A DNA stretch of 64,000 bases from RGIG7213 sp045544195 (GTDB lineage: Bacteria > Bacillota > Clostridia > Oscillospirales > CAG-272): the NCBI GenBank assembly GCA_045544195.1, contig JAZPYO010000062.1, positions 1 through 64,000 on the forward strand, read 5' to 3'. Positions 49,810-59,571 of the stretch are shown here, piece by piece; the first letter of the stretch is position 1; each line of letters starts with the position of its first letter. Both the position numbers and the translations under genes were made by a program. A model generated the notes under the pieces. The model was not told the origin of the DNA. It saw nothing but the letters and a program-made list of their open reading frames with translations, and ran no database searches.

Positions 49810-52206
49810 ACGGCGGAAAGATTTGCAAGAGCGTATGCCACGCTCGAATTTGATAAAATACTTGAAAGGCTGGCAGACTTTGCATCGACCGACGGCGCAA
49901 GAGAGATATGTCTTGCGACCGAGGCGTACTGTGACTGTGACAAAATACGTCATCTGCAGCAGGAAACAACTGACAGCCGCAGGCTGATAACATACAAGGG
50001 AACACCGTCCTTTGGCGGTATAAAGGATATATCCTCACATATAAGCAGAGCTGAAAAGGGCGCTATGCTCACAGCAGCAGAGCTGCTTGAGGTGTGCAAC
50101 GTTTTTCGCACCTGCAGAGGACTTGTTGAATACTATAAAACAGATAAGAAATTTGATACGGTGCTCGATGAGGTCTTTGCCCGTCTTATACCGAATAAAT
50201 TTCTTGAGGATAAAATATCAAGGGCTATAATAAGTCAGGACAGCATTTCCGACGAGGCAAGCCCGTCTCTCAGCGCTATACGCAGAAAAATGCGAGGGGC
50301 AAGCGTAAGAATACGCGAGGTACTGCAGAAATATATAACCTCTCCGGCATACTCGAAGTATCTGCAGGAGAATATAATTACTATCAGATCGGGAAGATAC
50401 GTCATTCCGCTGAAAAGTGAATACCGTAACGAAATAAAGGGTCTTGTTCATGATACGTCATCTACAGGCTCTACGCTGTTTGTTGAGCCTATGGCAGTAG
50501 TTGAGATCAACAACGAGATCAAGGTCCTTGAAAAAGAAGAAGCAAGCGAGATCGAAAGAATACTTTATGAGCTTTCTGCGGATGTTTCCGCTTATTCCGA
50601 GGCGCTTAGGCTTAATTATTATAACATAACTTATCTTTGCGCGGTTTTTGCAAGAGGCAAGCTGTCCGTTGAATATGACGGAGTATCTCCGATGCTGCTT
50701 GAGGAAAAGTGTGTTGATCTTAAAAAAGCACGCCATCCGCTGCTTGCTAAAGATACAGCCGTTCCTATCGATATACGCATAGGCGGCGATTTTGACACGC
50801 TTATCATTACAGGACCTAATACGGGAGGCAAGACGGTCAGCCTTAAGACTCTCGGTCTGCTTGCTCTGATGCATCAGTCAGGCTTGCATATACCCGCAGA
50901 CGAAAACAGCAAAATGTGCGTTTTCGGGAATATTCTTGCGGATATCGGCGATGAGCAAAGCATAGAACAATCGCTTTCCACATTTTCGGCTCATCTTACG
51001 AATATAGTGCGCATAATGAACTGCATAGACGGAGAAAGCCTTGTTCTGTTTGATGAGCTTGGTGCAGGAACTGATCCTGTGGAGGGCGCGGCTCTTGCTA
51101 CGGCGATCCTTGAAGCTGTACGGAATACCGGTGCGTTATGTGCGTCTACAACGCACTATGCAGAGCTCAAGGCTTATGCTATCGATACAGATGGGGTATG
51201 TAACGCATCTTGTGAATTTGATGTTGAAACGCTTAAGCCTACGTATAAGCTCATCATTGGCACGCCCGGGCGGTCAAATGCATTTGCGATAGCGTCAAAG
51301 CTGGGATTATCCGATACTATTATCTCAAATGCAAGAAGATATGTGAATGCCGAAAGCAGACGGTTTGAGGAGGTCATATCAAAGCTCGATGCTGAGCGTG
51401 CTGAAATGGAGCGTCTGAAGGAACAAACGAAAAAAGAAAGAGAAGAATTTCTTGCATATAAGGATCGGACCGAAGGAGATGTACAAAAAAGGCTATCCGA
51501 TGCCGAAAAGGAGCTTGAAAGGGCAAGATCTCAGGCGAGGGGAATGGTAAATTCCGCAAGAGCGTCAAGCGATTTTATATTTGCTCAGCTTGCAGAGGTG
51601 CAAAAACACAAGGAAAAGAACGATCTTGGAGAAAGGCTCAGACAAACGAGAGAAGCGGTAAGAAAGGAGCTGCGGGACAGCTCTGATAAGTACGATCCGA
51701 TAACGGAGCAGGAGTCGAATGAGGATTATGTTCTGCCCCGCCCGTTGAAGATAGGCGATAAAGTGAAGGTAACATCACTCGGAAGCGAGGGAACTGTGAA
51801 AACTCTGCCCGATAAAAACGGCAATCTTTCAGTTGCAGTCGGTTCGCTTACCACAAGAGTAAATGTAAAGGTGCTTCGCCTGCTTGATACCCCTGGAGTG
51901 ACTGTTAAAAGCGGATCAAAAAGCTATAAGCCGTCGGAATACAGCAGCGTTGTACGCCAGAGCATAAAGCCTGAGATCGATGTAAGAGGATATACGGGCG
52001 ATGATGCGTGGTTTGCCATTGATAAGTATTTCGATGAGGCGATGCTGGCGGGCTTTTCTACCGTAACGGTCATTCACGGCAAGGGAACGGGTGCGTTGCG
52101 CGCGGCAATAAGCCGAGAATTGAAGGCGGATAAGAGAGTGAAAAGCTTTCGATCGGGAGTTTACGGCGAGGGCGATAGTGGCGTTACCGTGGTTGAATTT
52201 AATTAA
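49810..52206 (+). CDS. mutS2: MutS2 ATPase/endonuclease, apparent ACG start
   Basis: 798 residues if begun at the ACG at 49810. The N-terminal 85 residues (AERFARAYATLEFDKILERLADFAS ... QQETTDSRRLITYKGTPSFGGIKDI) match the MutS2 family but precede the first ATG (50065), so that ATG cannot be the true start. AAGGAGG (49795-49801) lies 8 bases before ACG, and no ATG, GTG or TTG is nearby in frame. Core: ATPase with ITGPNTGGKTVSLKTLGLL (Walker A), DIGDEQSIEQSLSTFSAHL, LVLFDELGAGTDPVEGAALA (Walker B), a long coiled coil, and a C-terminal Smr nuclease domain (DVRGYTGDDAW ... VIHGKGTGALR). MutS2 acts on ribosome collisions or recombination intermediates. Confidence 0.9.
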   Translation, partial: TAERFARAYATLEFDKILERLADFASTDGAREICLATEAYCDCDKIRHLQQETTDSRRLITYKGTPSFGGIKDISSHISRAEKGAMLTAAELLEVCNVFRTCRGLVEYYKTDKKFDTVLDEVFARLIPNKFLEDKISRAIISQDSISDEASPSLSAIRRKMRGASVRIREVLQKYITSPAYSKYLQENIITIRSGRYVIPLKSEYRNEIKGLVHDTSSTGSTLFVEPMAVVEINNEIKVLEKEEASEIERILYELSADVSAYSEALRLNYYNITYLCAVFARGKLSVEYDGVSPMLLEEKCVDLKKARHPLLAKDTAVPIDIRIGGDFDTLIITGPNTGGKTVSLKTLGLLALMHQSGLHIPADENSKMCVFGNILADIGDEQSIEQSLSTFSAHLTNIVRIMNCIDGESLVLFDELGAGTDPVEGAALATAILEAVRNTGALCASTTHYAELKAYAIDTDGVCNASCEFDVETLKPTYKLIIGTPGRSNAFAIASKLGLSDTIISNARRYVNAESRRFEEVISKLDAERAEMERLKEQTKKEREEFLAYKDRTEGDVQKRLSDAEKELERARSQARGMVNSARASSDFIFAQLAEVQKHKEKNDLGERLRQTREAVRKELRDSSDKYDPITEQESNEDYVLPRPLKIGDKVKVTSLGSEGTVKTLPDKNGNLSVAVGSLTTRVNVKVLRLLDTPGVTVKSGSKSYKPSEYSSVVRQSIKPEIDVRGYTGDDAWFAIDKYFDEAMLAGFSTVTVIHGKGTGALRAAISRELKADKRVKSFRSGVYGEGDSGVTVVEFN

Positions 52207-52404
52207 TTTGTGCAATGTGCATAAAAAACGCGGATGAAATTTATGTTATTTTTTGTCCTCAACTTTTGATTTACCTCTTTTATTTTTAATATATATTTGT
52301 TATAATTTAATCGTATAACTACGCATCATTGATTAAACACATCATTGTGCTTAAAATTTAATAATCATACGGCGGCGTGGCCGGGAAACGGAACTTTATT
52401 TAGT

Positions 52405-52815
52405 ATGTCATTTGGAAAATATTATCGCAGGATCGATGAGATCGTTTCTGCGATGGCTGAGTATCTCGGTGTGTCAGAGGACGACGGTTATATGTTCGAC
52501 GACATTTACAACGAGGATGACGATCTTATTGATGATACGTGCTGCGAGTATTCCGATGTTCAGAAATGCGGCAGCATTCTTGAAAGTTATATTGATGAGC
52601 TTGACAATATGTCCCCCGGGGCAACAGATGCGGCAATACTGAAAAGTGTTGAAAAAACAGTGAAAAAGCTCAATAAGCTCAACGAGAAATGTGATTACGA
52701 GCTTATAGACTCAACTCAGGCAGAGGAGATCTGCCAATTGATACACGAATCTGCAAAGGATGCAGGCTTTACAGGTGCGGCGGAAAACGTCGCAGACGAA
52801 TGGCGTGATTTTTAA
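52405..52815 (+). CDS. acidic helical protein of unknown function
   Basis: About 136 residues from the ATG at 52405 (an upstream ATG at 52345 is in frame but gives an unconvincing N terminus, and neither has a good ribosome site). The sequence is acidic and helical: SFGKYYRRIDEIVSAMAEYLGVSEDD, GYMFDDIYNEDDDLIDDTCCEYSD, and a Lys-rich helix later. No signal peptide, no recognised family. A TATAAT at 52301 may serve it. It sits between mutS2 and the rhamnose genes. Confidence 0.5.
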   Translation: MSFGKYYRRIDEIVSAMAEYLGVSEDDGYMFDDIYNEDDDLIDDTCCEYSDVQKCGSILESYIDELDNMSPGATDAAILKSVEKTVKKLNKLNEKCDYELIDSTQAEEICQLIHESAKDAGFTGAAENVADEWRDF

Positions 52816-52918
52816 GGCATTTGCGAAAAACGCAATATGCTGAGTATACACCGTACCCATACCGACAGTGGGGGAAAGACGGTGCAAAATATTATAAGTC
52901 GGAGAAACGGAAACGAAA

Positions 52919-54397
52919 ATGGCAGATTTGAAAATGCTGGCGATCGACCTCGGTGCATCAAGCGGCAGAGGCATTATCGGCAAATTTGACGGTGAAAAGC
53001 TCACATTGGAGGAAAATCACCGCTTTGCAAGCGAGCCCGTTACGATAGCAGGCTCATTTAACTGGGATATACTCCGTATATTCCATGAAATAAAGCAGGC
53101 GATAAACAAGTGTGCTCTTTCGGAGGATAAGGATATAGCCAGCATCGGTATCGACACATGGGGTGTTGATTACGGCTTGCTGGATAAGCACGGTAAGCTT
53201 CTTACAAACCCGGTACACTACCGTGACGACCGCACGCTCGGTGCTCAGGAGGAAGCCTTCAAAATATTCTCGAAGAAGGATATTTACGATATTACAGGTA
53301 TTCAGTTTATGAATTTCAACACGCTTTTCCAGCTCTATGTTGAAATGCGTGATAACCCAGAGCTTCTTGCAGCGGCAGATAAGCTGTTGTTTATCCCTGA
53401 TCTTCTGAACTATTTCCTCACAGGTGTTAAGCAGACGGAATATACCATAGCATCGACAGGACAGCTGCTTGATGCAAGAACACGCGACTGGTCAAAGACA
53501 CTGTTCGATAAATTCAATATCCCCTCGCATCTTTTCACAGACATAAAGATGCCCGGTGCAACAGTAGGTCCTTTGCTTCCTGAGCTTAAGGCAGAGCTCG
53601 GCGACATAAACGCAAATGTAATAAACGTAGCTGCTCACGATACGGCAAGCGCAGTTGTTGCGGTGCCTGCAAAGGGTGAGGACTTCGTTTATATCTCAAG
53701 CGGAACATGGTCGCTTATGGGTACTGAAATAAAAGAGCCTATCGTTTCTGACGCATCGTTTGCATACGATTTCACAAACGAGGGCGGCTACGGCAGAACC
53801 ATACGCTTCCTGAAGAACATTATGGGTCTTTGGATAGAGCAGGAGTCACGCCGTCAATGGATAAGAGAGGGCAAGAAGTATACGTTCGATGAGCTTTCAA
53901 ATATGGCGCTTGCTTCAGCTCCTTGCCGCAGCCTTATAAATCCCGATGCTCCCGACTTTGTAGCACCCGGTAATATTCCCAAGAGAATTCAGGAATACTG
54001 TGCAAGAACAAATCAGCCCGTTCCCGAAACGGTTGGCGAGATCATCCGTACTATATTTGATTCACTTGCTCTGCGTTACAGATGGGCAGTTGAAGCCATC
54101 GACGATATGAAGGGCAAAAAGACTCCGTTTATCAATATTGTCGGCGGCGGTACAAAGGAAGGTCCTCTTTGCCAGTTCTGTGCCGATGCGTGCAACCGTC
54201 CTGTATATGCAGGTCCCGTTGAAGCAACAGCTATCGGTAATATTACCGTTCAGGCTATTGCCGCAGGCGCGATCAAGGATATGAGCGAGGCGCGCCACGT
54301 TATCCGCAACAGCTTTGAAATTAAGCATTACGAGCCGAATGCGGAATCCACCGCTATATTCGATGAGGCTTACGAAAGATTTAAAAAGCTCATTTAA
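52919..54397 (+). CDS. rhaB: rhamnulokinase
   Basis: 492 residues, a FGGY-family kinase that phosphorylates L-rhamnulose at C1. N-terminal ATP/substrate elements MLAIDLGASSGRGIIGKF, SIGIDTWGVDYGLLDKHG, NPVHYRDDRT; then AAHDTASAVVAVP, YISSGTWSLMGTE, and the C-terminal INIVGGGTKEGPLCQFCADACNRPVYAGPVEATAIGN. GGAG before the ATG. It is followed by rhaA, giving the first two steps of rhamnose use; the aldolase (rhaD) and a regulator are not in the window. Confidence 0.95.
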   Translation: MADLKMLAIDLGASSGRGIIGKFDGEKLTLEENHRFASEPVTIAGSFNWDILRIFHEIKQAINKCALSEDKDIASIGIDTWGVDYGLLDKHGKLLTNPVHYRDDRTLGAQEEAFKIFSKKDIYDITGIQFMNFNTLFQLYVEMRDNPELLAAADKLLFIPDLLNYFLTGVKQTEYTIASTGQLLDARTRDWSKTLFDKFNIPSHLFTDIKMPGATVGPLLPELKAELGDINANVINVAAHDTASAVVAVPAKGEDFVYISSGTWSLMGTEIKEPIVSDASFAYDFTNEGGYGRTIRFLKNIMGLWIEQESRRQWIREGKKYTFDELSNMALASAPCRSLINPDAPDFVAPGNIPKRIQEYCARTNQPVPETVGEIIRTIFDSLALRYRWAVEAIDDMKGKKTPFINIVGGGTKEGPLCQFCADACNRPVYAGPVEATAIGNITVQAIAAGAIKDMSEARHVIRNSFEIKHYEPNAESTAIFDEAYERFKKLI

Positions 54398-54438
54398 TTA
54401 CATATAAATACGTAAATAAATTTTAAGGAGAAAAAACA

Positions 54439-55689
54439 ATGTCCGTAAAGCAAGCTTATGAAATTGCAAAAGAAGCCTATGCCAAGCTCGGTATAGACAC
54501 AGACAAAGCGATCAAGGAAACAGCTGAGATCCCCGTATCCATTCACTGCTGGCAGGGTGATGACGTAAGAGGATTTGAAAATCCCGACGGTGACCTTACA
54601 GGCGGTATCCAGACAACAGGTAATTACCCCGGAAGAGCTCGTTCTATCGACGAATTGAAGGCTGATATTGAAAAAATATTCACCCTTATTCCCGGTACAA
54701 AAAGACTCAATCTTCATGCTATCTATCTTGATAATCTCGGCGGAAAGGTCGAAAGAAACAAGATCGAGCCCAAGCATTTTGACACGTGGATCGATTTTGC
54801 AAAGAAGAATAAGATCGCTCTTGACTTCAACCCCACATGCTTCTCGCACCCCAATATGAAGGACGGTCTTACGCTTTCCTCCCCCGATGACAGCGTAAGA
54901 GAATACTGGGTAGAGCATTGCATCGCATCCAGAAAGATAGCAGAGTATTTCGGTAAAGAGCTCGGCACAATGTGCTACACTAACTTCTGGGTACCTGACG
55001 GATACAAGGATATCACTGTTGACAGATATGCCGCAAGAGCAAGACTTAAGGATTCTTACGACAAGATATTCGTTGGCGAGGATACAAGATACAACCTCAG
55101 CGGCGTTGAAAGTAAGGTATTCGGTATCGGCGCTGAGTCCTGCACGATAGGCTCACACGAGTTCTATATGGCATATGCTATGGCTAACAACAAGATGCTT
55201 ACTCTTGATGCGGGCCACTATCATCCCACAGAAGTTATTTCCGATAAGATATCCTCTGCAATGCTCTATATGAACGATGTTCTTCTCCACGTTTCACGTC
55301 CTGTAAGATGGGATAGTGACCACGTTGTTATCTTTGACGATGAGCTTAAGGCTATAGCACAGGAGATCGTAAGAGGTGGATTTGAAAAGAGAGTTCACAT
55401 CGGACTTGACTTCTTTGACGCTTCCATCAACCGTATCGCCGCTTGGACGATCGGTACAAGAAATATGCAGAAAGCACTTCTGTTCGCAAAGCTTGAGCCT
55501 ACGGATATGCTCCGCAAGGCTGAATGGGAAGGCGATTTTACAACACGTCTTGCTATGCTTGAGGAACTTAAGTCATACCCCTTCGCAGCTGTTTGGGATT
55601 ACTATTGCGAAACACAGGGCGTACCTGTAAAAGAGGCATGGCTTGCTGAAGTTAAGAACTACGAAAAGACAGTTCTTTCCGCAAGATAA
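54439..55689 (+). CDS. rhaA: L-rhamnose isomerase
   Basis: 416 residues, full length. It converts L-rhamnose to L-rhamnulose with Mn2+. Typical segments: VSIHCWQGDDVRGFE, LNLHAIYLDN, LDFNPTCFSHP, TNFWVPDGYKD, GAESCTIGSHEFYM, LTLDAGHYHPTE, VSRPVRWDSDHVVIFDDEL, IGLDFFDASINRIAAW: the metal ligands Glu, Asp and His lie in these stretches. AAGGAG site. A terminator follows. Confidence 0.96.
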   Translation: MSVKQAYEIAKEAYAKLGIDTDKAIKETAEIPVSIHCWQGDDVRGFENPDGDLTGGIQTTGNYPGRARSIDELKADIEKIFTLIPGTKRLNLHAIYLDNLGGKVERNKIEPKHFDTWIDFAKKNKIALDFNPTCFSHPNMKDGLTLSSPDDSVREYWVEHCIASRKIAEYFGKELGTMCYTNFWVPDGYKDITVDRYAARARLKDSYDKIFVGEDTRYNLSGVESKVFGIGAESCTIGSHEFYMAYAMANNKMLTLDAGHYHPTEVISDKISSAMLYMNDVLLHVSRPVRWDSDHVVIFDDELKAIAQEIVRGGFEKRVHIGLDFFDASINRIAAWTIGTRNMQKALLFAKLEPTDMLRKAEWEGDFTTRLAMLEELKSYPFAAVWDYYCETQGVPVKEAWLAEVKNYEKTVLSAR

Positions 55690-55702
55690 TTTTTAATGCC
55701 TG

Positions 55703-55754
55703 CGCACAGCTTTTGCGGCTTATACAGCCGCAAAAGCGTGTGTGGGTTTTGTTG
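55703..55754 (+). terminator. terminator after rhaBA
   Basis: GCTTTTGCGGC-(TTATACA)-GCCGCAAAAGC within an outer CACA/TGTG stem, then GGTTTTG. Confidence 0.8.
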
Positions 55755-55770
55755 ATGAATTGAGGTAATT

Positions 55771-57033
55771 ATGACAAAGCTGAAATCTTGCTCTGTATTG
55801 ATTTTACTGATATTGACAGTCTTGTTCTTTGCTTCGTGCTTTGAAGGCGATGGCACTCAGACGTCAATTGAAGATCAGACAAGCGGTGCCTTTCAAACCG
55901 AAAATGTACAGACAGATGAACAGACAAGCTTTGACAAAGACGAAACATATCCTGAACAAACCACCCAGGATGTTATTACGGTGCCGAAGGAGCCTGTTCG
56001 CATCAGCCTTGTTGCAATGGGGGATAATTTAATTCACAGTCCGATATTCAAGCAAGCATCGCTCGGCGGCGGAAAATACGATTTTCTTCCGAAGTATAAG
56101 GACGTTTCGGAAATGATAGGCGCGGCAGATATTGCGTATATCAATCAGGAAACGCCAATGTGCGGCGAGGAATACGGATACCATAATTATCCGCAGTTTA
56201 ATACACCTCAGCAAATGGGGCATGACCTTGTGTCACTCGGCTTTGACGTTATCTGCTTTGCGAACAATCACATTCTTGATCAGTCATCAAAGGGACTTGA
56301 AAAGATGCTGGATTTTACTGAAACGCTCGATGCTTTGACTGTTGGTGCATACAGAAACGAAGAGGATGCGCAAAGCATAAGAGTGCTTGAGTGCAAGGGT
56401 GTGCGCATAGCGTTTCTTGCGTATACCTATGATACGAATATTTCTCCGCTTAAATCGAGCGATACGGTAGTTCCTTTAATAGAGCGAGAGCGTATAGAAA
56501 GAGACGTTGAAAAGGCGAAGATGTGCTCTGATGTCATTATTGCTTCTATGCACTGGGGAAAAGAAAATAAGTACACAACTACTGACGATCAGAAGCAGTA
56601 CGCACAGCTTCTTGCTGATCTGGGCGTTGATGTTATTCTGGGTCATCATCCGCACGTTATACAGCCGATCGAATGGATACAGGGCGTCAACGGCAATAAA
56701 ACGCTTTGCTACTATTCTCTCGGGAACGGTATAAACTGCCAGGATTATCTTAAAAATATGGTGGGTATAACTGCTTGCTTTGATATAGTATATCAGGAAG
56801 GGGAGCAGCCTTATATAGAAAATGCATCGTGCATTCCCACGTTTTGTTATCAATCGACAAATTATAAAAATGTTCAGCTTTTTCTGCTTGAAAATCTGAC
56901 AGATGATATGGCTGAAAATCATCACTGTAACTCAAAAGGAAACAAAGTCACGGTCGAAAGCGCCCGCAAAATAGTAACCGATACGATTTCTGCGGAGTTT
57001 TTGCCGGAATATTTAAAGAAAGAAAGCAATTAG
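55771..57033 (+). CDS. CapA-family lipoprotein, copy 1
   Basis: 420 residues. Lipobox FASC, a 50-residue Thr/Gln/Glu/Asp linker, then a CapA (poly-gamma-glutamate synthesis PgsA-like) metallophosphoesterase fold: VAMGDNLIHSPIF, INQETPMCG, DVICFANNHILDQSSKGLEKMLD, VIIASMHWGKEN, VDVILGHHPHVIQ, YYSLGNGI. These are the metal-binding Asp, Asn and His motifs. CapA/PgsA proteins act outside the membrane; this single-domain form without PgsB/C partners may work on another substrate. First of three tandem paralogues. Confidence 0.88.
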   Translation: MTKLKSCSVLILLILTVLFFASCFEGDGTQTSIEDQTSGAFQTENVQTDEQTSFDKDETYPEQTTQDVITVPKEPVRISLVAMGDNLIHSPIFKQASLGGGKYDFLPKYKDVSEMIGAADIAYINQETPMCGEEYGYHNYPQFNTPQQMGHDLVSLGFDVICFANNHILDQSSKGLEKMLDFTETLDALTVGAYRNEEDAQSIRVLECKGVRIAFLAYTYDTNISPLKSSDTVVPLIERERIERDVEKAKMCSDVIIASMHWGKENKYTTTDDQKQYAQLLADLGVDVILGHHPHVIQPIEWIQGVNGNKTLCYYSLGNGINCQDYLKNMVGITACFDIVYQEGEQPYIENASCIPTFCYQSTNYKNVQLFLLENLTDDMAENHHCNSKGNKVTVESARKIVTDTISAEFLPEYLKKESN

Positions 57034-57040
57034 GTTATAT

Positions 57041-58258
57041 ATGAAAAAAATAACTGACATCATAAAAAAAGCCGTAATAGGTATGCTCTGTCTTTCCGCC
57101 GTTGCGCTCGTTGCCTGCTCGGATACAGCAAGCACAGCAACGCAGACAGGCGCGCAGTCTGCTGATGCATCTGCACCTTCCCAGACAGACGCTCAGACAG
57201 AGGAGATAAAGGAAGAGGGCGACGGTGTTGTAACTGTTATTGCAGCAGGTGACAACCTCGTTCACGAATCCGTATACAAGGATGCTGCGGCAAGGGCTCG
57301 CCGTGTCAACGTTCAGACAAAGGGATATTACTTTGACTCTATGTACGATCCGATAAAGGACATCGTTCAGGCAGCAGACCTTGCGATAATCAATCAGGAA
57401 TCTCAAATATGCGGCGAGGGATATAAGGCGTCTGGCTATCCGTCATTCTGTACACCCGTTGATATGGGCACGGCACTTATGAATGTTGGCTTCAACGCTA
57501 TCGTTACTGCAAACAATCATATGCTCGATATGGGTGATGAGGGCTTGCTCGGAACGGTAAATTATTGGAAGGATAAGCCTGTTATACAGGTTGGCATAGA
57601 TCTTTCTGAGGAGGAAGGCGATGATATCGCCGTATTTGAGCAGGAAGGAATAAAAATTGCACTTCTTGCATATACGGATGTGCTTAACGTTTCCGCAAGC
57701 AAAAGCGACTATGCAGGATATACATACTACAATTTCCGCACAGCTTCAAGACAGGTCGAAAAGGCAAAGCAGGTTGCTGACATAGTTATAGTATCTATCC
57801 ATTGGGGCGAGGAAAATACATTTGAGCTTACATCGAGCCAGAAGGATATAGCAAATCAGCTTGCAAGACTCGGTGTTGATGTTATTTTGGGTCACCATCC
57901 CCATGTTGTGCAGTCTGTAGAATGGATACAGGCTAATAACGGAAATAGATCGCTTTGCGTATATTCCCTCGGTAATTTCCTGTCCAATATGTCCGGTTCA
58001 TACAATACAGTCGGAATGATGCTTCAGTTTGACGTTGTGAAGAACGACAACTCAGTAAGCATACAGAATGTTCAGGTAATACCTACTATAACTTACTATA
58101 CAGCATCCAGAAGCGGCTACTGCGTATATCCGCTGAAGACATTTTCAAAACGTCTTGCGGTTACACACGGATGCAATGCACCTGCATCGTACGATGCATT
58201 CTGCTCTTATATAACCGATAATATATCAGAGGAATTTTTAACTGATTACCTTAAGTAA
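57041..58258 (+). CDS. CapA-family lipoprotein, copy 2
   Basis: 405 residues. Lipobox LVAC, Ser/Thr/Gln/Ala linker, then the same fold: AAGDNLVHESVYKDAA, INQESQICG, AIVTANNHMLDMGDEGLLGTVNYW, VIVSIHWGEEN, VDVILGHHPHVVQSVEWI, VYSLGNFLSNM. It is closer to copy 3 than to copy 1 (shared INQESQIC, ANNHMLD, EWIxxxxG). It starts 7 bases after copy 1, with only a weak ribosome site. Confidence 0.88.
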   Translation: MKKITDIIKKAVIGMLCLSAVALVACSDTASTATQTGAQSADASAPSQTDAQTEEIKEEGDGVVTVIAAGDNLVHESVYKDAAARARRVNVQTKGYYFDSMYDPIKDIVQAADLAIINQESQICGEGYKASGYPSFCTPVDMGTALMNVGFNAIVTANNHMLDMGDEGLLGTVNYWKDKPVIQVGIDLSEEEGDDIAVFEQEGIKIALLAYTDVLNVSASKSDYAGYTYYNFRTASRQVEKAKQVADIVIVSIHWGEENTFELTSSQKDIANQLARLGVDVILGHHPHVVQSVEWIQANNGNRSLCVYSLGNFLSNMSGSYNTVGMMLQFDVVKNDNSVSIQNVQVIPTITYYTASRSGYCVYPLKTFSKRLAVTHGCNAPASYDAFCSYITDNISEEFLTDYLK

Positions 58259-58267
58259 TAAATAATA

Positions 58268-59560
58268 ATGAATAATATAATAAAGAGAATTATGATCGCA
58301 GTATTGAGTGCGTCTGTGCTGCTCAGTGTGACTTCCTGCACATCTGAGAATGCAGGCATAACTCAGGATTCGTTCAATACAGATCCGAGCGACAGTACGC
58401 AATCGCAAACAGACATTCAGACACAGGCCGGGGTACAGACTGACGCTCAGACAGAGCCTGTTGATACGGATGACGGAAGAATATCGTTTATCGCCGCAGG
58501 AGATAATCTTGCGCATGAGGCGGTATATACTTTTGCTTCCACACTTGCCGAAAGAAATGAGTCATATGACGGCGAGTATTATTTTGAGCCTATGTATGAT
58601 GATATAAGATCCACCGTTCAGAAGGCAGACCTTGCTATGATAAATCAGGAATCGCAAATATGCACATCCCCCTTTGAAGCGTCGGGCTACCCCAGATTTG
58701 CGACACCTGTCAATATGGGTCAAGCAATTATGAATGCAGGCTTTAATATCATAGTTATGGCAAATAATCATATGCTTGATAACGGCGATGACGGTATTGA
58801 AAACACAGTGGATTACTGGAAGGATAAGCCTGTTATGGCGATCGGCGCTTATACCTCTGAAAATGATGCTGATCAAATAGCGATATTCGAAGAAGATGGA
58901 TTTAAGATCGCTGTTCTGGCGTATACTGATGTTATCAATCATTGCGACGATTATGACGACGCTGTCAAATCAAGCAAATATGCTAAATATTCATATTACA
59001 ATGAAGAAACCGCGCATCGTCAGATAAAAAAGGCAAATGAGCTTGCCGATTTCGTTATTGTATCTATGCATTGGGGCGATGAGGACGAATTTGAGCCTGA
59101 TGCATCTCAAAAGCAGATCGCACACGATCTGGCAACCTGGGGTGCAAATGTTATAATAGGACACCATCCGCATGTCGTCCAGACTATAGAATGGATAGAA
59201 ACCGACAACGGAAAAGCTCTGTGTGTTTATTCCCTTGGCAATTTTCTGTCAACTATGCTTTATGCAAGAAATATGGTGGGAATGATGGTGTCATTTGACA
59301 TCGTTAAGAATGGTACGCAGCCTTACGTTGATAACGTAAGGGTAATTCCTACGGTAACCAATTACACAGATCATCCTACTAAGGACGATCTGAAGTACCG
59401 ACAAAATGTGTATGTGTACCTGATGGAGAATTATACAGAGAAAATGGCAACAGATCACGGCTGCAACAGCAACGAATCAAAGGCTGTTACTCTGGATAGA
59501 TTAAGATCATATATAACAGACAACGTTCCGGCGGAGTTTTTGCCGGGCTATCTGCAATAG
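58268..59560 (+). CDS. CapA-family lipoprotein, copy 3
   Basis: 430 residues. Signal peptide to SVTSC, Gln/Thr/Asp linker, then AAGDNLAHEAVYTFAS, INQESQICT, IIVMANNHMLDNGDDGIENTVDYW, VIVSMHWGDED, ANVIIGHHPHVVQTIEWIETDNG, VYSLGNFLSTM. An extra loop follows ANVIIGHHPH-type core at the end. No Shine-Dalgarno is visible in the 9-base AT-rich spacer after copy 2, so it may depend on reinitiation. All three metal-binding stretches are intact. Confidence 0.88.
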   Translation: MNNIIKRIMIAVLSASVLLSVTSCTSENAGITQDSFNTDPSDSTQSQTDIQTQAGVQTDAQTEPVDTDDGRISFIAAGDNLAHEAVYTFASTLAERNESYDGEYYFEPMYDDIRSTVQKADLAMINQESQICTSPFEASGYPRFATPVNMGQAIMNAGFNIIVMANNHMLDNGDDGIENTVDYWKDKPVMAIGAYTSENDADQIAIFEEDGFKIAVLAYTDVINHCDDYDDAVKSSKYAKYSYYNEETAHRQIKKANELADFVIVSMHWGDEDEFEPDASQKQIAHDLATWGANVIIGHHPHVVQTIEWIETDNGKALCVYSLGNFLSTMLYARNMVGMMVSFDIVKNGTQPYVDNVRVIPTVTNYTDHPTKDDLKYRQNVYVYLMENYTEKMATDHGCNSNESKAVTLDRLRSYITDNVPAEFLPGYLQ

Positions 59561-59571
59561 GAGGTGACAAA

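Noticed and set aside
50065..52206. MutS2 beginning at the first ATG (50065)
   Set aside because: It would cut off about 85 residues of clear MutS2 N-terminal sequence that sits behind a strong ribosome site.
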